Counted from the first letter of the stretch, positions 6,642 through 16,411 are shown. The stretch is DNA of 52,619 nucleotides from Oscillospiraceae bacterium (GCA_015067305.1 SVMT01000012.1:1-52619), one strand, 5' to 3'. Notes: generated from the sequence alone by a model not told the origin. A program made the numbers and translations.

Positions 6642-9248
6642 ATGAAACTTCAGCTCAGATACAACAACCCTGCTCCCGATAATGACAACGGTTGGGAAAA
6701 ATATTCCTTACCCATAGGGTGTTCTCACCTCGGAGGAAATATTTTCGGCGGTGTTGAATATGAAAGAATTCAGATAACGGAAAACTCACTGATAAACGCA
6801 AAGGGTGGACTGAACAGCTTTGCCAATCTTTATATACACTTCCCCCATACAGAATCCGATATTTCCGATTACGAAAGGAGTCTTGACATATCAGAATCCG
6901 TCGCAAAAGTCAAGTACATATGCGGAGACAATAAGATAGAAAGAGAGTATTTTGCAACATATCCCGACAGAGCAATCGTCGGAAGGATAAAAACTTCGAA
7001 AAAGACTTCACTGGTATTTGAGCTTAAGATAGCCCATCTTACAGAAGAACCCGAAATAGAAAAATACGGAAAAGAAGAAGTTTCCAACGATACGATAATC
7101 ATTCACGGAACGATGAGTTCTTACAATATTCATTTTAACGGTCAACTCAAAATAAGAACCGACGGACAGCTTAAAACAGAAGGAACTTCAATCATAGTGG
7201 AAGACTCCTTAAATACAGAGTTTATTTTCTGCGGAGCTACAAACTATGAACTCTCCTCAAATATATTCACAGAACAGGACAAACAGAAAAAGCTGAGAGA
7301 CATTGATCCTCATGACATGGTTTGTGATCTTCTCCAAAAAGCAGCCTCATATACATACGAAGAGCTCAAACAGCGTCACCAGCAAGACTACAAGGAACTT
7401 TTCGACCGCGTATCCCTTGAATTTAAGGATTGCGAAATTCCTGAAGAAACTACAGACAAGCTCGTTGAATCATATAAAGACCTGAAAAGCAGATATCTGG
7501 AAATCCTATATTTTCAATACGGACGTTATCTGCTGATCTCTTCCTCAAGAAAGGGAGCTCTTCCTGCGAATCTTCAAGGAGTGTGGAATTGCCACGAAAA
7601 AGCGCCCTGGGGCGGAACATATTTCCACAACATAAATGTACAAATGAACTATTGGCCTGCATTTATCACAAATATAGGTGAAACATTTGATTCATATCTT
7701 GACTATAATCTTGCAGCAAGACAGCAGGCATACTCAACCGCAGCAAATTATATTCAGGCTGTAGTACCTGAAAACTACGACAACTCTGAAAGATCCTGCG
7801 GCTGGGCATTCGGCGCAGTCACAACACCTTATGAAGTTTACAACATTTCAAGTCAAGGCTCCTCCGGACCGGGAACAAGTTCCTTTACGGCAAAAATGAT
7901 CTGGGAACTTTACGCTTTTACAAAAGATAAAAATATACTCCGAAATACAGTTTATCCCGCAGTCAGGGATTCCGCAAAATTCATGATGAAATGTACCTGC
8001 GATTTTGACGGAAAACAGCTTGTATATTCATCAACATCTCCAGAGCAGACCATTACTTTAGGATGGGATAGCACTCACCCATACTACACATCCGTAGGCT
8101 GCGCCTTCGACCAACAGATGCTCTATGAAAACGCTTCAGACTTCCTGAAATGCGTGGAAATTCTTGGAGAAGATACTCTCCCTGCGGAAGACATAGAACT
8201 TGCCGACGAAATAAAAAAGAAGCTCAACAGTATGGATCCTGTTCTCGTAGGTTGGAGCGGACAAATCAAAGAATACAGAGAAGAAAAATTCTACGGAGAA
8301 ATAGGAGAATACAGACACCGCCACATATCACAACTGGTAGGATTGTATCCTGGAACCCACATATCTTCGGAAACACCTGCATGGTTAGATGCCGCAAAGA
8401 AAACTTTGGATCTCAGATCTGACGAATCCACAGGCTGGGCATTGGCACACAGATTAAACGCGTGGGCACGAACTGGTGACGGAAACCGTGCATATAAGCT
8501 TTATTCCAACCTGCTTGGACACAGAACTTATCCAAATCTTTGGGACACACATCCACCGTTCCAAATTGACGGAAATTTCGGAGGCACTTCAGGCGTTGCA
8601 GAAATGCTGTTACAAAGCCATGAAACATACATCAGACCCTTGGCAGCTCTTCCTGATGCATGGGCAGACGGCTCATATAAAGGACTTGTCGCAAGAGGTA
8701 ATTTTGTATTTGATGTAACATGGAAAAACGGTTGCGCCGAAACTATATCTATCTGTTCACATAACGGAAATACCTGCAGGATCAACTACAAAAATATAAG
8801 CAAAGCAACTTTTTCATTCAATGTCCGCATAACAGACAAAGACAAAATTGAATTCGATACGGAAGCAGGGAAAACATATAAAATAACAAATATCCCGTCA
8901 CACAAAAAGCTCCCGGCTCCAAAGGATATCAGAGTTTCCAGAAAACCTTCCATATATTGGGATTTCAATGAACCTGTAAACATATGGAGGGCACACGATT
9001 CGTCTCCCACATATGATCTTATAGCTTCCGGAATATGTGCAAACGAATATTATGACAGCGAATGCGTTCCTGAAGAGCATGAAACCGTAACCTATAAGAT
9101 AACGCGATATGAAGTCTCCGACCCGACGGGAGAAGGGGCATATGCAACAATAAACAGATCCACAAAAGAAGACCGTACCAGATACCGTTTTATAATCCGA
9201 CAGCTCAGCAACGGAGAAGTAAATCCGCCCGAATATCTTGGAGAATAA
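6642..9248 (+). CDS. GH95 family glycoside hydrolase (alpha-L-fucosidase or alpha-L-galactosidase type)
   Basis: GH95 enzymes are inverting exo-glycosidases that remove terminal alpha-1,2-L-fucose or L-galactose from glycans. The 868-residue protein has the N-terminal beta domain (LPIGCSHLGGNIFGG, about residues 23-37), then the (alpha/alpha)6 barrel with LPANLQGVWNCHEKAPWGG and the Asn-rich catalytic motif HNINVQMNYWPA. The expected acid Glu is in SSTSPEQTI and the Asp in QIDGNFGGTSGVAEM. Key residues therefore look intact. It lacks a signal peptide, unlike many gut homologues, so it is probably cytoplasmic and acts on imported oligosaccharides. A C-terminal beta-sandwich extension of about 100 residues is present. 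Fucose versus L-galactose specificity cannot be decided here. Confidence 0.9.
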   Translation: MKLQLRYNNPAPDNDNGWEKYSLPIGCSHLGGNIFGGVEYERIQITENSLINAKGGLNSFANLYIHFPHTESDISDYERSLDISESVAKVKYICGDNKIEREYFATYPDRAIVGRIKTSKKTSLVFELKIAHLTEEPEIEKYGKEEVSNDTIIIHGTMSSYNIHFNGQLKIRTDGQLKTEGTSIIVEDSLNTEFIFCGATNYELSSNIFTEQDKQKKLRDIDPHDMVCDLLQKAASYTYEELKQRHQQDYKELFDRVSLEFKDCEIPEETTDKLVESYKDLKSRYLEILYFQYGRYLLISSSRKGALPANLQGVWNCHEKAPWGGTYFHNINVQMNYWPAFITNIGETFDSYLDYNLAARQQAYSTAANYIQAVVPENYDNSERSCGWAFGAVTTPYEVYNISSQGSSGPGTSSFTAKMIWELYAFTKDKNILRNTVYPAVRDSAKFMMKCTCDFDGKQLVYSSTSPEQTITLGWDSTHPYYTSVGCAFDQQMLYENASDFLKCVEILGEDTLPAEDIELADEIKKKLNSMDPVLVGWSGQIKEYREEKFYGEIGEYRHRHISQLVGLYPGTHISSETPAWLDAAKKTLDLRSDESTGWALAHRLNAWARTGDGNRAYKLYSNLLGHRTYPNLWDTHPPFQIDGNFGGTSGVAEMLLQSHETYIRPLAALPDAWADGSYKGLVARGNFVFDVTWKNGCAETISICSHNGNTCRINYKNISKATFSFNVRITDKDKIEFDTEAGKTYKITNIPSHKKLPAPKDIRVSRKPSIYWDFNEPVNIWRAHDSSPTYDLIASGICANEYYDSECVPEEHETVTYKITRYEVSDPTGEGAYATINRSTKEDRTRYRFIIRQLSNGEVNPPEYLGE

Positions 9249-9285
9249 CAAAATAAAGTTCTGATAAAAAATGAAAGGAACAGAA

Positions 9286-9708
9286 ATGCAACTTAAAGAC
9301 AGAATCCTCGCCATAGACTACGGCACAAAACGCACGGGAATTGCAATCAGTGACCCACTGGGTCAGATCGCAACACCTCAGCCCCACATACCTATGAAAA
9401 CAAACGAACATCTATGCAATGACATAATAAAGATCATTTCTGATTACAAGATCAAAAAAATAATACTCGGACTACCTCTTCGCACCGACGGAAAAGCCGG
9501 TGACACAGAAGCTAAAGTAAGAGAGTTCCACGAATTGCTGTCAGGAAAGATCGAGATCCCCATAGAATTTGTATGTGAAGCATTCACAACGGTCATTGCG
9601 GCACAGAAGCTCCACGAAAAAGGTAAAAACGCAAAACAGCAACGACAGATAATAGACTCGGCTGCGGCGGCAGTAATGCTTCAAGGCTATTTGGACAGCC
9701 ATAATTAA
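9286..9708 (+). CDS. ruvX: YqgF/RuvX family Holliday junction resolvase-like nuclease
   Basis: This is an RNase H-fold protein, often annotated as putative pre-16S rRNA nuclease or Holliday junction resolvase. Motifs seen are ILAIDYGTKRTGIAIS (first catalytic Asp, near residue 8), IILGLPLRTDG (the family GLP motif), FVCEAFTTVIA (the ET motif of the family appears here as EAFTT) and the C-terminal IIDSAAAAVMLQGYLD. ATG 9286 is preferred over ATG 9271 because AAAGGAAC lies just before it and it gives the normal length of 140 residues. It follows the GH95 gene by 37 bases and precedes cls. Confidence 0.92.
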   Translation: MQLKDRILAIDYGTKRTGIAISDPLGQIATPQPHIPMKTNEHLCNDIIKIISDYKIKKIILGLPLRTDGKAGDTEAKVREFHELLSGKIEIPIEFVCEAFTTVIAAQKLHEKGKNAKQQRQIIDSAAAAVMLQGYLDSHN

Positions 9709-9729
9709 GAAAGGTCAAAAACAAAATAA

Positions 9730-11259
9730 ATGAAACGATTCAAACCCATCATAAGCAGGACCATACTTATGGTACTGTTTTTCGCCATTCAGTTAGCGAC
9801 CATATTTACCATCGCATGGAATTTCAAAGATTACTTTACATACTACTATGCCTTTGATACATTGCTCAGGGTCATTTTCGTCATAAAGATCGCAAATGAC
9901 GACAGCAATCCAGGTTATAAGATCGCATGGATAATCCCCGTGGCATTTGTCCCCATATTCGGAGGTCTGATCTACGTACTTTTCGGTTCGCAGACCTTGA
10001 AAAAGAAAACGATAGCAAAAATGACACGTATATCAAGCGACGCATATAAAACACTGAACCTGAAAGACAATACCGTATCAAAAAAACTGGAAGATGAAGA
10101 TAAAACCGCCTTTGTACAATCGAACTATATAAATAAATTCGCCAATTTCCCTGTTTACGACAATACATATACAGAATATTTGCCATCGGGCGAAATAAAA
10201 TTCCAGAAAATGCTTGAAGAACTTGAAAAGGCGAAAAAATTCATTTTCATTGAATATTTCATCATCGGCGAAGGTATCATGTGGAATTCGATTCTTGAAA
10301 TACTGAAGAAGAAAGTAGCACAAGGCGTAGACGTACGTGTTATCTACGACTCTTTCGGAAGTATTGAAGTCCTGCCTCTTAAATACGAAAAGAAACTTGA
10401 ATCAATGGGGATAAAATGTGCAGTTTTCAACCCCTTCGTTCCCGTTCTTGATGTAAGACTCAACAACAGAGACCACAGAAAAATATGCGTCATTGACGGA
10501 AATGTAGGTTTCACGGGCGGTATAAACCTTGCAGATGAATACATCAACGCTTACGAATTACACGGACATTGGAAAGATACCGCAATACTGCTGAAAGGCG
10601 ATGCTGTATGGAGTCTGACAGTCATGTTCCTGACAATGTGGGACTATCTTAAAAATTCCCAGACAGATATACTAAATTTCCGTGGGACATCACATGAAAA
10701 ATATGAAAACGCAGGATACATCCAGCCTTATTCCGATAATCCTATGGATTCTGAACCTGTAGGGGAAACGGTATATCTGAACATAATCAATAAGGTCGTT
10801 GATTATCTCTACATCACAACACCTTACCTTATAATAGATAACACCATGCTGTCAGCCCTATGCTCTGCCGCAAAAGCAGGAATTGACGTAAAAATAATAA
10901 CGCCTCACATTCCTGACAAAAAGTACGTTCATGCAGTTACAAGGTCGTACTACGAAAAACTTATCGGTTCGGGCGTTGAGATATATGAATACACGCCGGG
11001 TTTCATCCATGCAAAGACTTTCGTGGCAGACGATAAATACGGAATCGTTGGTACCATAAACATGGATTACAGAAGCCTGTTCCTGCACTTCGAGTGCGCA
11101 ACGTGGCTCTATAAAACGAAATGTGTCGGAGAAATAAAAGAAGACTTCCTGAAAACGCTGGAAGTCTGTGAAAGAATAACCATTGAACAATGCAAAAAGA
11201 TTCCCTGGTACAAACGTGCGACACGCGGCATACTTAAAATTTTAGCACCTTTAATGTAA
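9730..11259 (+). CDS. cls: cardiolipin synthase (phospholipase D family)
   Basis: This is a membrane enzyme that condenses two phosphatidylglycerol molecules to cardiolipin. The 509-residue protein has two N-terminal hydrophobic segments (about residues 9-30 and 60-90, PLDc_N type) followed by two phospholipase D HxKxxxxD motifs: HRKICVIDGNVGFTGG and HAKTFVADDKYGIVGT, each with the downstream Gly and Asn expected. The length is typical. It starts 22 bases after ruvX and is probably co-transcribed with it; the operon ends at the strong hairpin at 11379-11424. Confidence 0.94.
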   Translation: MKRFKPIISRTILMVLFFAIQLATIFTIAWNFKDYFTYYYAFDTLLRVIFVIKIANDDSNPGYKIAWIIPVAFVPIFGGLIYVLFGSQTLKKKTIAKMTRISSDAYKTLNLKDNTVSKKLEDEDKTAFVQSNYINKFANFPVYDNTYTEYLPSGEIKFQKMLEELEKAKKFIFIEYFIIGEGIMWNSILEILKKKVAQGVDVRVIYDSFGSIEVLPLKYEKKLESMGIKCAVFNPFVPVLDVRLNNRDHRKICVIDGNVGFTGGINLADEYINAYELHGHWKDTAILLKGDAVWSLTVMFLTMWDYLKNSQTDILNFRGTSHEKYENAGYIQPYSDNPMDSEPVGETVYLNIINKVVDYLYITTPYLIIDNTMLSALCSAAKAGIDVKIITPHIPDKKYVHAVTRSYYEKLIGSGVEIYEYTPGFIHAKTFVADDKYGIVGTINMDYRSLFLHFECATWLYKTKCVGEIKEDFLKTLEVCERITIEQCKKIPWYKRATRGILKILAPLM

Positions 11260-11378
11260 GCTCCTATTAAACCAATTTCAAAAGAAAACCCAATTTGGGA
11301 AGATAAGATCACAAACGCCTTAGCTGGCAAACCCATCTATAAAAAGTTCGCCAACTCGGTTTTCCGAGGTGGGAGTCC

Positions 11379-11424
11379 AAGGGGGCGTGGTACCTTTTTC
11401 TGCGAAAAGGTACCACGCCCCCTT
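11379..11424. terminator. perfect 20-bp bidirectional terminator between cls and the hydrolase
   Basis: Two exactly complementary 20-base arms (11379-11398 and 11405-11424) around a 6-base loop, flanked by A/T-rich DNA. It lies between convergent genes and can serve both. A smaller CTCGG/CCGAG hairpin sits just before it near 11355-11368. Confidence 0.8.
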
Positions 11425-11439
11425 AAATATATATATGCT

Positions 11440-12378
11440 TTATTCAGTATATTTATCTAAAAAGTTTTTCAATACAGCAGTACAACGCTCTGTTTCTTTC
11501 AGGAAACTTTCGCCATGGTTCGCACCGTCTATGATCAAAATTTCCTTTTCGGCGACACAAGCATCATAATTCTGTTTGCCCATATACGTCGGAACAAAAG
11601 TATCCTCGCTACCGTGAATAAACAAAACAGGGATCTTATTTGTTTTCAAGGCATCAAGAGTGCTGTAATCGTTGAGAGAATATCCTGCAAGAAACTTTAC
11701 TCCCAAAGAGCAAACAGGCAACAACGGAAAAGCAGGAAGTTTGAAATCCTTTTTCAAGACGTGTTTGCATTCCTCAAAAGGAGAAGTGAAACCGCAATCG
11801 GCAATTATACCTTTCACATTTTTCGGGAGGTCAAATCCTGAAGTCATCAACACAGTTGAAGCTCCCATCGACATACCGTCAAGAAAAATACTTCCGCCGA
11901 TATTCTCGGCAACATATTCAGTCCAGGCAAGGACATCATAGCGATCAAGTATACCGAAACCGATATATTTTCCCTCGCTGTCACCGTGAGCTCTGTCATG
12001 AACAGCAAGAATATTGTAATTCCAACTGTGATAAAGCTTAAAAACGCAGGAAAAATCCAGACAATTATTGGATCTGTAACCGTGAACCACGATTATAGTA
12101 CCGACCGCATTTTCCGCAGGAAGATAGTCTGCCGCAAGTTTGAGACCGTCATGAGACTTTAGCCAAAGTCTCTCAGGAGACTGATCCTTGAACCATTTTA
12201 TACCTGCCCGTATGCGAGGCATATACATACGTTCAAATTCAGTTTCAATATGTTCCTTTTCAGGCTTCTTCCGTTCCTTTGTACGGAATATTGCAAATTT
12301 GCAGAAGAATCCGACAACTGCCAAAAACAGAAAAAGCAATATAGCGATAGCAAGAATGAACCATTGAATAAAATCCAT
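11440..12378 (-). CDS. membrane-anchored alpha/beta hydrolase
   Basis: This 312-residue serine hydrolase has one N-terminal transmembrane helix (about residues 6-29), so the catalytic domain probably faces the cell exterior or sits at the membrane. It shows the oxyanion motif IVVHGYRSNN (about residue 99), the nucleophile elbow LDGMSMGAS, the acid in HGSEDTFVP and the histidine in IDGANHGES. This is the BAAT/acyl-CoA-thioesterase-like or YfhR/Bem46-like hydrolase pattern; the substrate is unknown. The gene starts 3 bases after the ruvB stop, with AGGAGT as its ribosome binding site, and is the last gene of the minus-strand run. Confidence 0.85.
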   Translation of the reverse strand: MDFIQWFILAIAILLFLFLAVVGFFCKFAIFRTKERKKPEKEHIETEFERMYMPRIRAGIKWFKDQSPERLWLKSHDGLKLAADYLPAENAVGTIIVVHGYRSNNCLDFSCVFKLYHSWNYNILAVHDRAHGDSEGKYIGFGILDRYDVLAWTEYVAENIGGSIFLDGMSMGASTVLMTSGFDLPKNVKGIIADCGFTSPFEECKHVLKKDFKLPAFPLLPVCSLGVKFLAGYSLNDYSTLDALKTNKIPVLFIHGSEDTFVPTYMGKQNYDACVAEKEILIIDGANHGESFLKETERCTAVLKNFLDKYTE

Positions 12379-12381
12379 TTT

Positions 12382-13437
12382 TCACTCCTGATCCGTAAGT
12401 GTGGTCTGATAATGATTCTGAGCCGTGGGAAATGTGATTCCGAGATGATCGTAAGCAGCTTTTGTTACGCATCTTCCCCTCGGAGTTCTGTTCAGAAATC
12501 CCAACTGCATAAGATAAGGCTCATAAACATCCTCGATCGTTATACTTTCCTCTCCGACAAGAGCCGCAAGTGTATCAAGTCCAACAGGACCGCCGTTAAA
12601 ACTTCTGATTATAGCTTCAAGCATACGTCTGTCAAGTCCGTCAAGTCCCAAGTGGTCGATCTCCAGACGGGAAAGTGCCATGTTTGATATCTCCATATCA
12701 ACGACCCCGTTACCCATGACCTCCGCGAAATCACGAACCCTGCGGAGTAATCTGTTTGCTATTCTCGGCGTACCTCTGGAACGTGAAGCGATCTCTTTAG
12801 CGCCGTCATCAGTAATTGAAATACCGAGAATACCCGCAGAACGCTTAACGATCTGAGAAAGTTCGGCTGTACTGTAAAGCTCCAGGCGGCAAAGAACGCC
12901 GAATCTGTCTCTGAAAGGAGCAGCAAGTTGACCTGAACGGGTCGTTGCCCCCACAAGAGTGAACTTCGGAAGATCAAAACGGATTGAACGTGCGGAAGGA
13001 CCTTTACCGAGAATTATATCAAATTCAAAGTCTTCCATAGCAGGATAAAGGACTTCCTCGACAGTACGGGAGAGACGGTGAATTTCGTCAATAAAAAGAA
13101 CGTCTCCGTCCTGAAGATTTGTCAAAAGAGCAACTATATCCCCTGTTTTTTCCAAAGCAGGACCGCTGGTTATTCTGATTGAAACTCCCATTTCAGCCGC
13201 AATTATATTAGCCAAAGTGGTTTTACCGAGTCCGGGAGGGCCGTAAAGAAGGATATGGTCCAGGGACTCACCTCTTTTTTTAGCGGCCTCTATGTATATT
13301 TTAAGATTTTCTTTTACTTTATCCTGACCGACATATTCATCAAGTCGATGAGGACGGAGCGAGGATTCAGAGTCATCCTCATTTTTTATGGTTCGCGCAG
13401 AGAGCAGCCTCTCATCGAACTCCATTTCCATATCCAT
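12382..13437 (-). CDS. ruvB: Holliday junction branch migration ATPase RuvB
   Basis: RuvB is the AAA+ motor that drives branch migration with RuvA during recombinational repair. The 351-residue protein has [12 protein letters not shown] (about 28-39), Walker A GPPGLGKT (66-73), Walker [10 protein letters not shown] (about 115-123), and the C-terminal winged helix ending in [14 protein letters not shown]. The start ATG has GAGGT upstream. It follows ruvA with a 70-base gap that contains a hairpin (13471-13501). ruvC is not in the window. Confidence 0.97.
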   Translation of the reverse strand: MDMEMEFDERLLSARTIKNEDDSESSLRPHRLDEYVGQDKVKENLKIYIEAAKKRGESLDHILLYGPPGLGKTTLANIIAAEMGVSIRITSGPALEKTGDIVALLTNLQDGDVLFIDEIHRLSRTVEEVLYPAMEDFEFDIILGKGPSARSIRFDLPKFTLVGATTRSGQLAAPFRDRFGVLCRLELYSTAELSQIVKRSAGILGISITDDGAKEIASRSRGTPRIANRLLRRVRDFAEVMGNGVVDMEISNMALSRLEIDHLGLDGLDRRMLEAIIRSFNGGPVGLDTLAALVGEESITIEDVYEPYLMQLGFLNRTPRGRCVTKAAYDHLGITFPTAQNHYQTTLTDQE

Positions 13438-13470
13438 AATTGTACCTCATTTTATATTATTATGCCGCAA

Positions 13471-13501
13471 CGGAAACAGATGTGAAAAACGTCTGTTTCC
13501 G
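13471..13501 (-). other. intercistronic hairpin between ruvA and ruvB
   Basis: CGGAAACAGA pairs perfectly with TCTGTTTCCG over an 11-base loop. There is no T run on the minus strand, so it is more likely an mRNA-stability or expression-balance element than a full terminator. Confidence 0.45.
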
Positions 13502-13507
13502 ATAGTT

Positions 13508-14101
13508 TTATATATTTTTTGCCAAAAGGCGCAAAGCCTGTTTAACAAGAGCGTTTGTTTCATCGGCAGAACATTTTGAAACCGCATGCTGAGACTCATT
13601 TTTTGTATAACCGAGAGCCATAAGGACCGCAACAGCATCGGCAACGACATCATCGGCAGGCATATCATCGGCAATAATGTCATTTCCTTCCGCAGCTTTT
13701 GTTTTCGCGATCTTATCCTTAAGCTCAAGACATATCCTCTGTGCAAGCTTGGTTCCAACGCCCTGGGCTTTTGTCAGGCGCTTAATATCTGAAGTTATAA
13801 TGCAATTAGCAAATGAATCAGGCTGCAGTTCAGAAAGAATTGCAATGGCAACTTTAGGTCCGACACCGCTGATGGAAATGAGCAATGTAAAGAACTGCAT
13901 TTCCTGCTCAGACTCAAAACCGTAAATATCAAGCGCATCCTCTTTGACATTGAGATATGTAAAGAGTTTTACGCTCTCCTTGCCTGATATTGCCTTATAA
14001 GTATTCATCGTGATGGCACACTTGTAGCCCACTCCCCCACAGTCAATGACTGCAAGATTTGGTTGACAGACAGCAAGTTTACCGCTGAGATAATAAAACA
14101 T
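13508..14101 (-). CDS. ruvA: Holliday junction DNA helicase subunit RuvA
   Basis: RuvA binds the four-way junction and recruits RuvB. The 197-residue protein shows the N-terminal OB-fold (MFYYLSGKLA..DCGGVGYKC), two helix-hairpin-helix motifs (LISISGVGPKVAIAIL and KAQGVGTKLAQRICLELKDK), and a C-terminal UBA-like domain III (VLMALGYTKNESQHAV) after a flexible linker. Its start lies 15 bases after the stop of the unknown 300-residue gene, so it is probably transcribed together with that module. Confidence 0.97.
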   Translation of the reverse strand: MFYYLSGKLAVCQPNLAVIDCGGVGYKCAITMNTYKAISGKESVKLFTYLNVKEDALDIYGFESEQEMQFFTLLISISGVGPKVAIAILSELQPDSFANCIITSDIKRLTKAQGVGTKLAQRICLELKDKIAKTKAAEGNDIIADDMPADDVVADAVAVLMALGYTKNESQHAVSKCSADETNALVKQALRLLAKNI

Positions 14102-14116
14102 GATCTGATTTCCTTT

Positions 14117-15019
14117 TTAAGAAAGATAAGCTGAAAACGGAATGGTCTTCGAAGAAACTATCCTCACACCGTTACCCGTATCGTGCATAGAAGTCACGCC
14201 GTTAATGCGAAGAGTCAACATGAGAGTATACGAAGAACCCTCGGTATTTGCGTAAACAACTTTGACTGAATCATATGCGACATCGTTGTCGAGCCAGATC
14301 TTCGCGCTATCGGAATATTTGTAAGAATCAAACTCTTCGTTTTTAACAAAAACATCTTTTTCGCAAAGTGATGAGTATATATTCTTGCGTTTCTCTTCAG
14401 TTGAAAAGGCTTCACGGTCTATATCTATATCCTGAACAAGGAAAGTAAAGAACTTTTCACTGAATATTTCATCATCGGAAAGCCATTCATTTTCTGAATC
14501 AAAATAAGTTTCTCCACCTGACTGAAGTCTCATGTAGCACAGCTGAGAAAGGCCAAAAGCTATCCATTCCTCATAAGTCAGAGAAAGATCTATATCGAAT
14601 TCTTCGGTAAATTCCGTTTTGACCTCAAACACTTCTTTGCGGAGGAAATTCACAGCAGATTCCTTAGAAAGGAATATCTTCAAAACATTTACCGCAGGCT
14701 CTGATGTTCTGATGCAAACACACCATACTTTAGGCTCGGAATGGTCGTCAACAAAAACAGTAACTGAAGTATTATCGGTTTTTTTGATAAATTTGATGCA
14801 AACTCCCGGAGCCGCAAGAATTTCAGCAATTACCCTGCCATCCTCAGTAAGACAGAATTCGTTATTTGAAAACTCCGTCAATCCTGCTTTCTGCAAAGAG
14901 CGAAAATTTCTGTCAGTTCTTACTTCAGGAGACACCTTATAAGGAGAAAGACTTTCGGGCAAAATACCGTAAAATCCTACCAATGCGTTCAATTCCGCAT
15001 CTGAAAGAACATATGTCAA
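14117..15019 (-). CDS. uncharacterised protein with N-terminal winged-helix-like segment
   Basis: I do not recognise this 300-residue protein. It has no signal peptide or membrane helix. Residues 1-75 are helix-rich and include LQKAGLTEFSNNEFCLTEDGR, which looks like a winged-helix recognition helix plus wing; the rest alternates beta strands and acidic helices (KTEFTEEFDIDLSLTYEEW). The overall plan vaguely recalls EspG-type chaperones of type VII secretion, but no such system is adjacent and the similarity is only an impression. Its ATG overlaps the stop of the cysteine-rich membrane protein gene by 4 bases (ATGA), so the two are translationally coupled and probably work together. ruvA follows after 15 bases. 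Confidence 0.6.
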   Translation of the reverse strand: MTYVLSDAELNALVGFYGILPESLSPYKVSPEVRTDRNFRSLQKAGLTEFSNNEFCLTEDGRVIAEILAAPGVCIKFIKKTDNTSVTVFVDDHSEPKVWCVCIRTSEPAVNVLKIFLSKESAVNFLRKEVFEVKTEFTEEFDIDLSLTYEEWIAFGLSQLCYMRLQSGGETYFDSENEWLSDDEIFSEKFFTFLVQDIDIDREAFSTEEKRKNIYSSLCEKDVFVKNEEFDSYKYSDSAKIWLDNDVAYDSVKVVYANTEGSSYTLMLTLRINGVTSMHDTGNGVRIVSSKTIPFSAYLS

Positions 15020-15960
15020 TTTTCTTCGCCCTCGCTTTCGGAAGTTTCTTCGATTTCAGTACCAAAAAATTCGGGGAAGCGGGCATCACGTCTGACGGGA
15101 GTGCCTATATCTCCCATTAGCTTTTCTGATATTTCAGAAATTGAGATGATATCCCCACTAATTATCTCAGTATCGTTTGTTATGACTTTTGCTGCTGCGC
15201 AGTTAATGTTGACTGTATTTTTCGCAGAAGCCATCCAGGGAATATTTATTTTCTCGTAAACAGAAACACCAACATTTTTAGTCTGAACAGGTCTCACAAC
15301 ATTCTTTTTCACGTCGGAACGTTCATTTTCGGGAGTTTCGTAAGCTTTTTCGGGCTTTTTGGGAAGTTCGTCTTCTGAATTTATGGAAAGGATATCAGTA
15401 ATAGCAATATCTTCTTCCGAAACAGAAGACCTTTTCGTAAACAGAAAGATTTGTGGCAAGATCACAGAAGCAGAAACAAGAACCAAAACTGTGAACATTG
15501 CAAAAAACAGATTCCAACCGTTTTCAGGACGAGGCAGATTCAAGGGAGAAACTTCTCCGTTCAGGCGAAGTTTTTCAGCAGCCAAGACTTCTGCCTTGTC
15601 ATCTCTGCAATCACATTCAGGACAAGGCTTATTGCAACCGGAACACAGACGGGGTGAAACACCTCCATATGCACCTGTTGTATCAAGGACTGTCGACGCA
15701 CCACACCAACAGTTACAAGTGCAGGCATACATATTTTTACCGCATTTTATACAGTCGTACTTTGAATGTTCTCCGACATTTTCCGTATAATATTCTCGAC
15801 CGCAAAGGCAATCGTTTCCGATACGAACAGGAGTTATGCTACTTGATAATGCCGGAATAGTGGGATATTCAGATTCGCCCAAATCTTCCGTTGCGAAAAA
15901 TGGTACGGCGAAAACAGATATCATGAAGAAAAGAGCTAAAAGAATTACGTTTTTTCTCAT
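15016..15960 (-). CDS. exported cysteine-rich single-pass membrane protein
   Basis: This 314-residue protein is of unknown function. A signal peptide (MRKNVILLALFFMISVFAVPFFA, residues 1-23) is followed by an outside domain with 13 cysteines between residues 52 and 117, arranged as CxC, CxxC, CTCNCWC, CSGC and CPECDC. This looks like one or more zinc ribbons, which is odd for an extracytoplasmic region. A transmembrane helix follows (about 150-175, FFAMFTVLVLVSASVILPQIFLF). The C-terminal half (about 180-314) is acidic and low-complexity and would be cytoplasmic. Start and stop codons overlap those of its neighbours by 4 bases on both sides, so it is tightly coupled within the four-gene module. 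Confidence 0.6.
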   Translation of the reverse strand: MRKNVILLALFFMISVFAVPFFATEDLGESEYPTIPALSSSITPVRIGNDCLCGREYYTENVGEHSKYDCIKCGKNMYACTCNCWCGASTVLDTTGAYGGVSPRLCSGCNKPCPECDCRDDKAEVLAAEKLRLNGEVSPLNLPRPENGWNLFFAMFTVLVLVSASVILPQIFLFTKRSSVSEEDIAITDILSINSEDELPKKPEKAYETPENERSDVKKNVVRPVQTKNVGVSVYEKINIPWMASAKNTVNINCAAAKVITNDTEIISGDIISISEISEKLMGDIGTPVRRDARFPEFFGTEIEETSESEGEEN

Positions 15961-16400
15961 ACAGGAGCACCTCCCGCAAATGAAAAAGCTACATAAAGGA
16001 TGATCGAACCGATTCCAACGGCAAGAGGTTTATAAAATTCAAAATTTTTGAAGTCAAAACCGTCATTTAAGCGTTTAAGAGTTTCGTTCAACGATAAATA
16101 TAACATTCCGATAAAATAGAATATTATATAAAAATCCCAACCTGCAACAAGTTTTGCAAGAAGAAGGATCAATGCAAAAGGTGCAAGATCACACCAGAAG
16201 AAGTCGCCTGCTCTGCGGTCTTTACCCTGACCTTCAACAGCAAAACTCATAAATACAAAGGTTGCAGCGGCAAGCAAGAGGTGAAGAAATCCGAAAAGAA
16301 CATATTTAAGGACTCCACCACTTACGCCGACAATACCGAAGAACATAAAAACAATAAGAGAAGCTATTCCAACAACGGAATTTTTGTTTATTTTTACCAT
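15957..16400 (-). CDS. small polytopic membrane protein, unknown function
   Basis: This 147-residue protein has about four to five hydrophobic helices (roughly residues 9-27, 31-53, 67-85, 90-103 and 125-142) and a basic loop near GQGKDRRAG, suggesting an integral membrane protein. No known family is recognised. It starts 11 bases after the Yip1-like gene and its stop overlaps the start of the cysteine-rich protein gene by 4 bases. Its ribosome binding site is GAGGAGG. The context suggests a membrane partner of the cysteine-rich protein. Confidence 0.6.
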   Translation of the reverse strand: MVKINKNSVVGIASLIVFMFFGIVGVSGGVLKYVLFGFLHLLLAAATFVFMSFAVEGQGKDRRAGDFFWCDLAPFALILLLAKLVAGWDFYIIFYFIGMLYLSLNETLKRLNDGFDFKNFEFYKPLAVGIGSIILYVAFSFAGGAPV

Positions 16401-16411
16401 GTCAGACCTCC

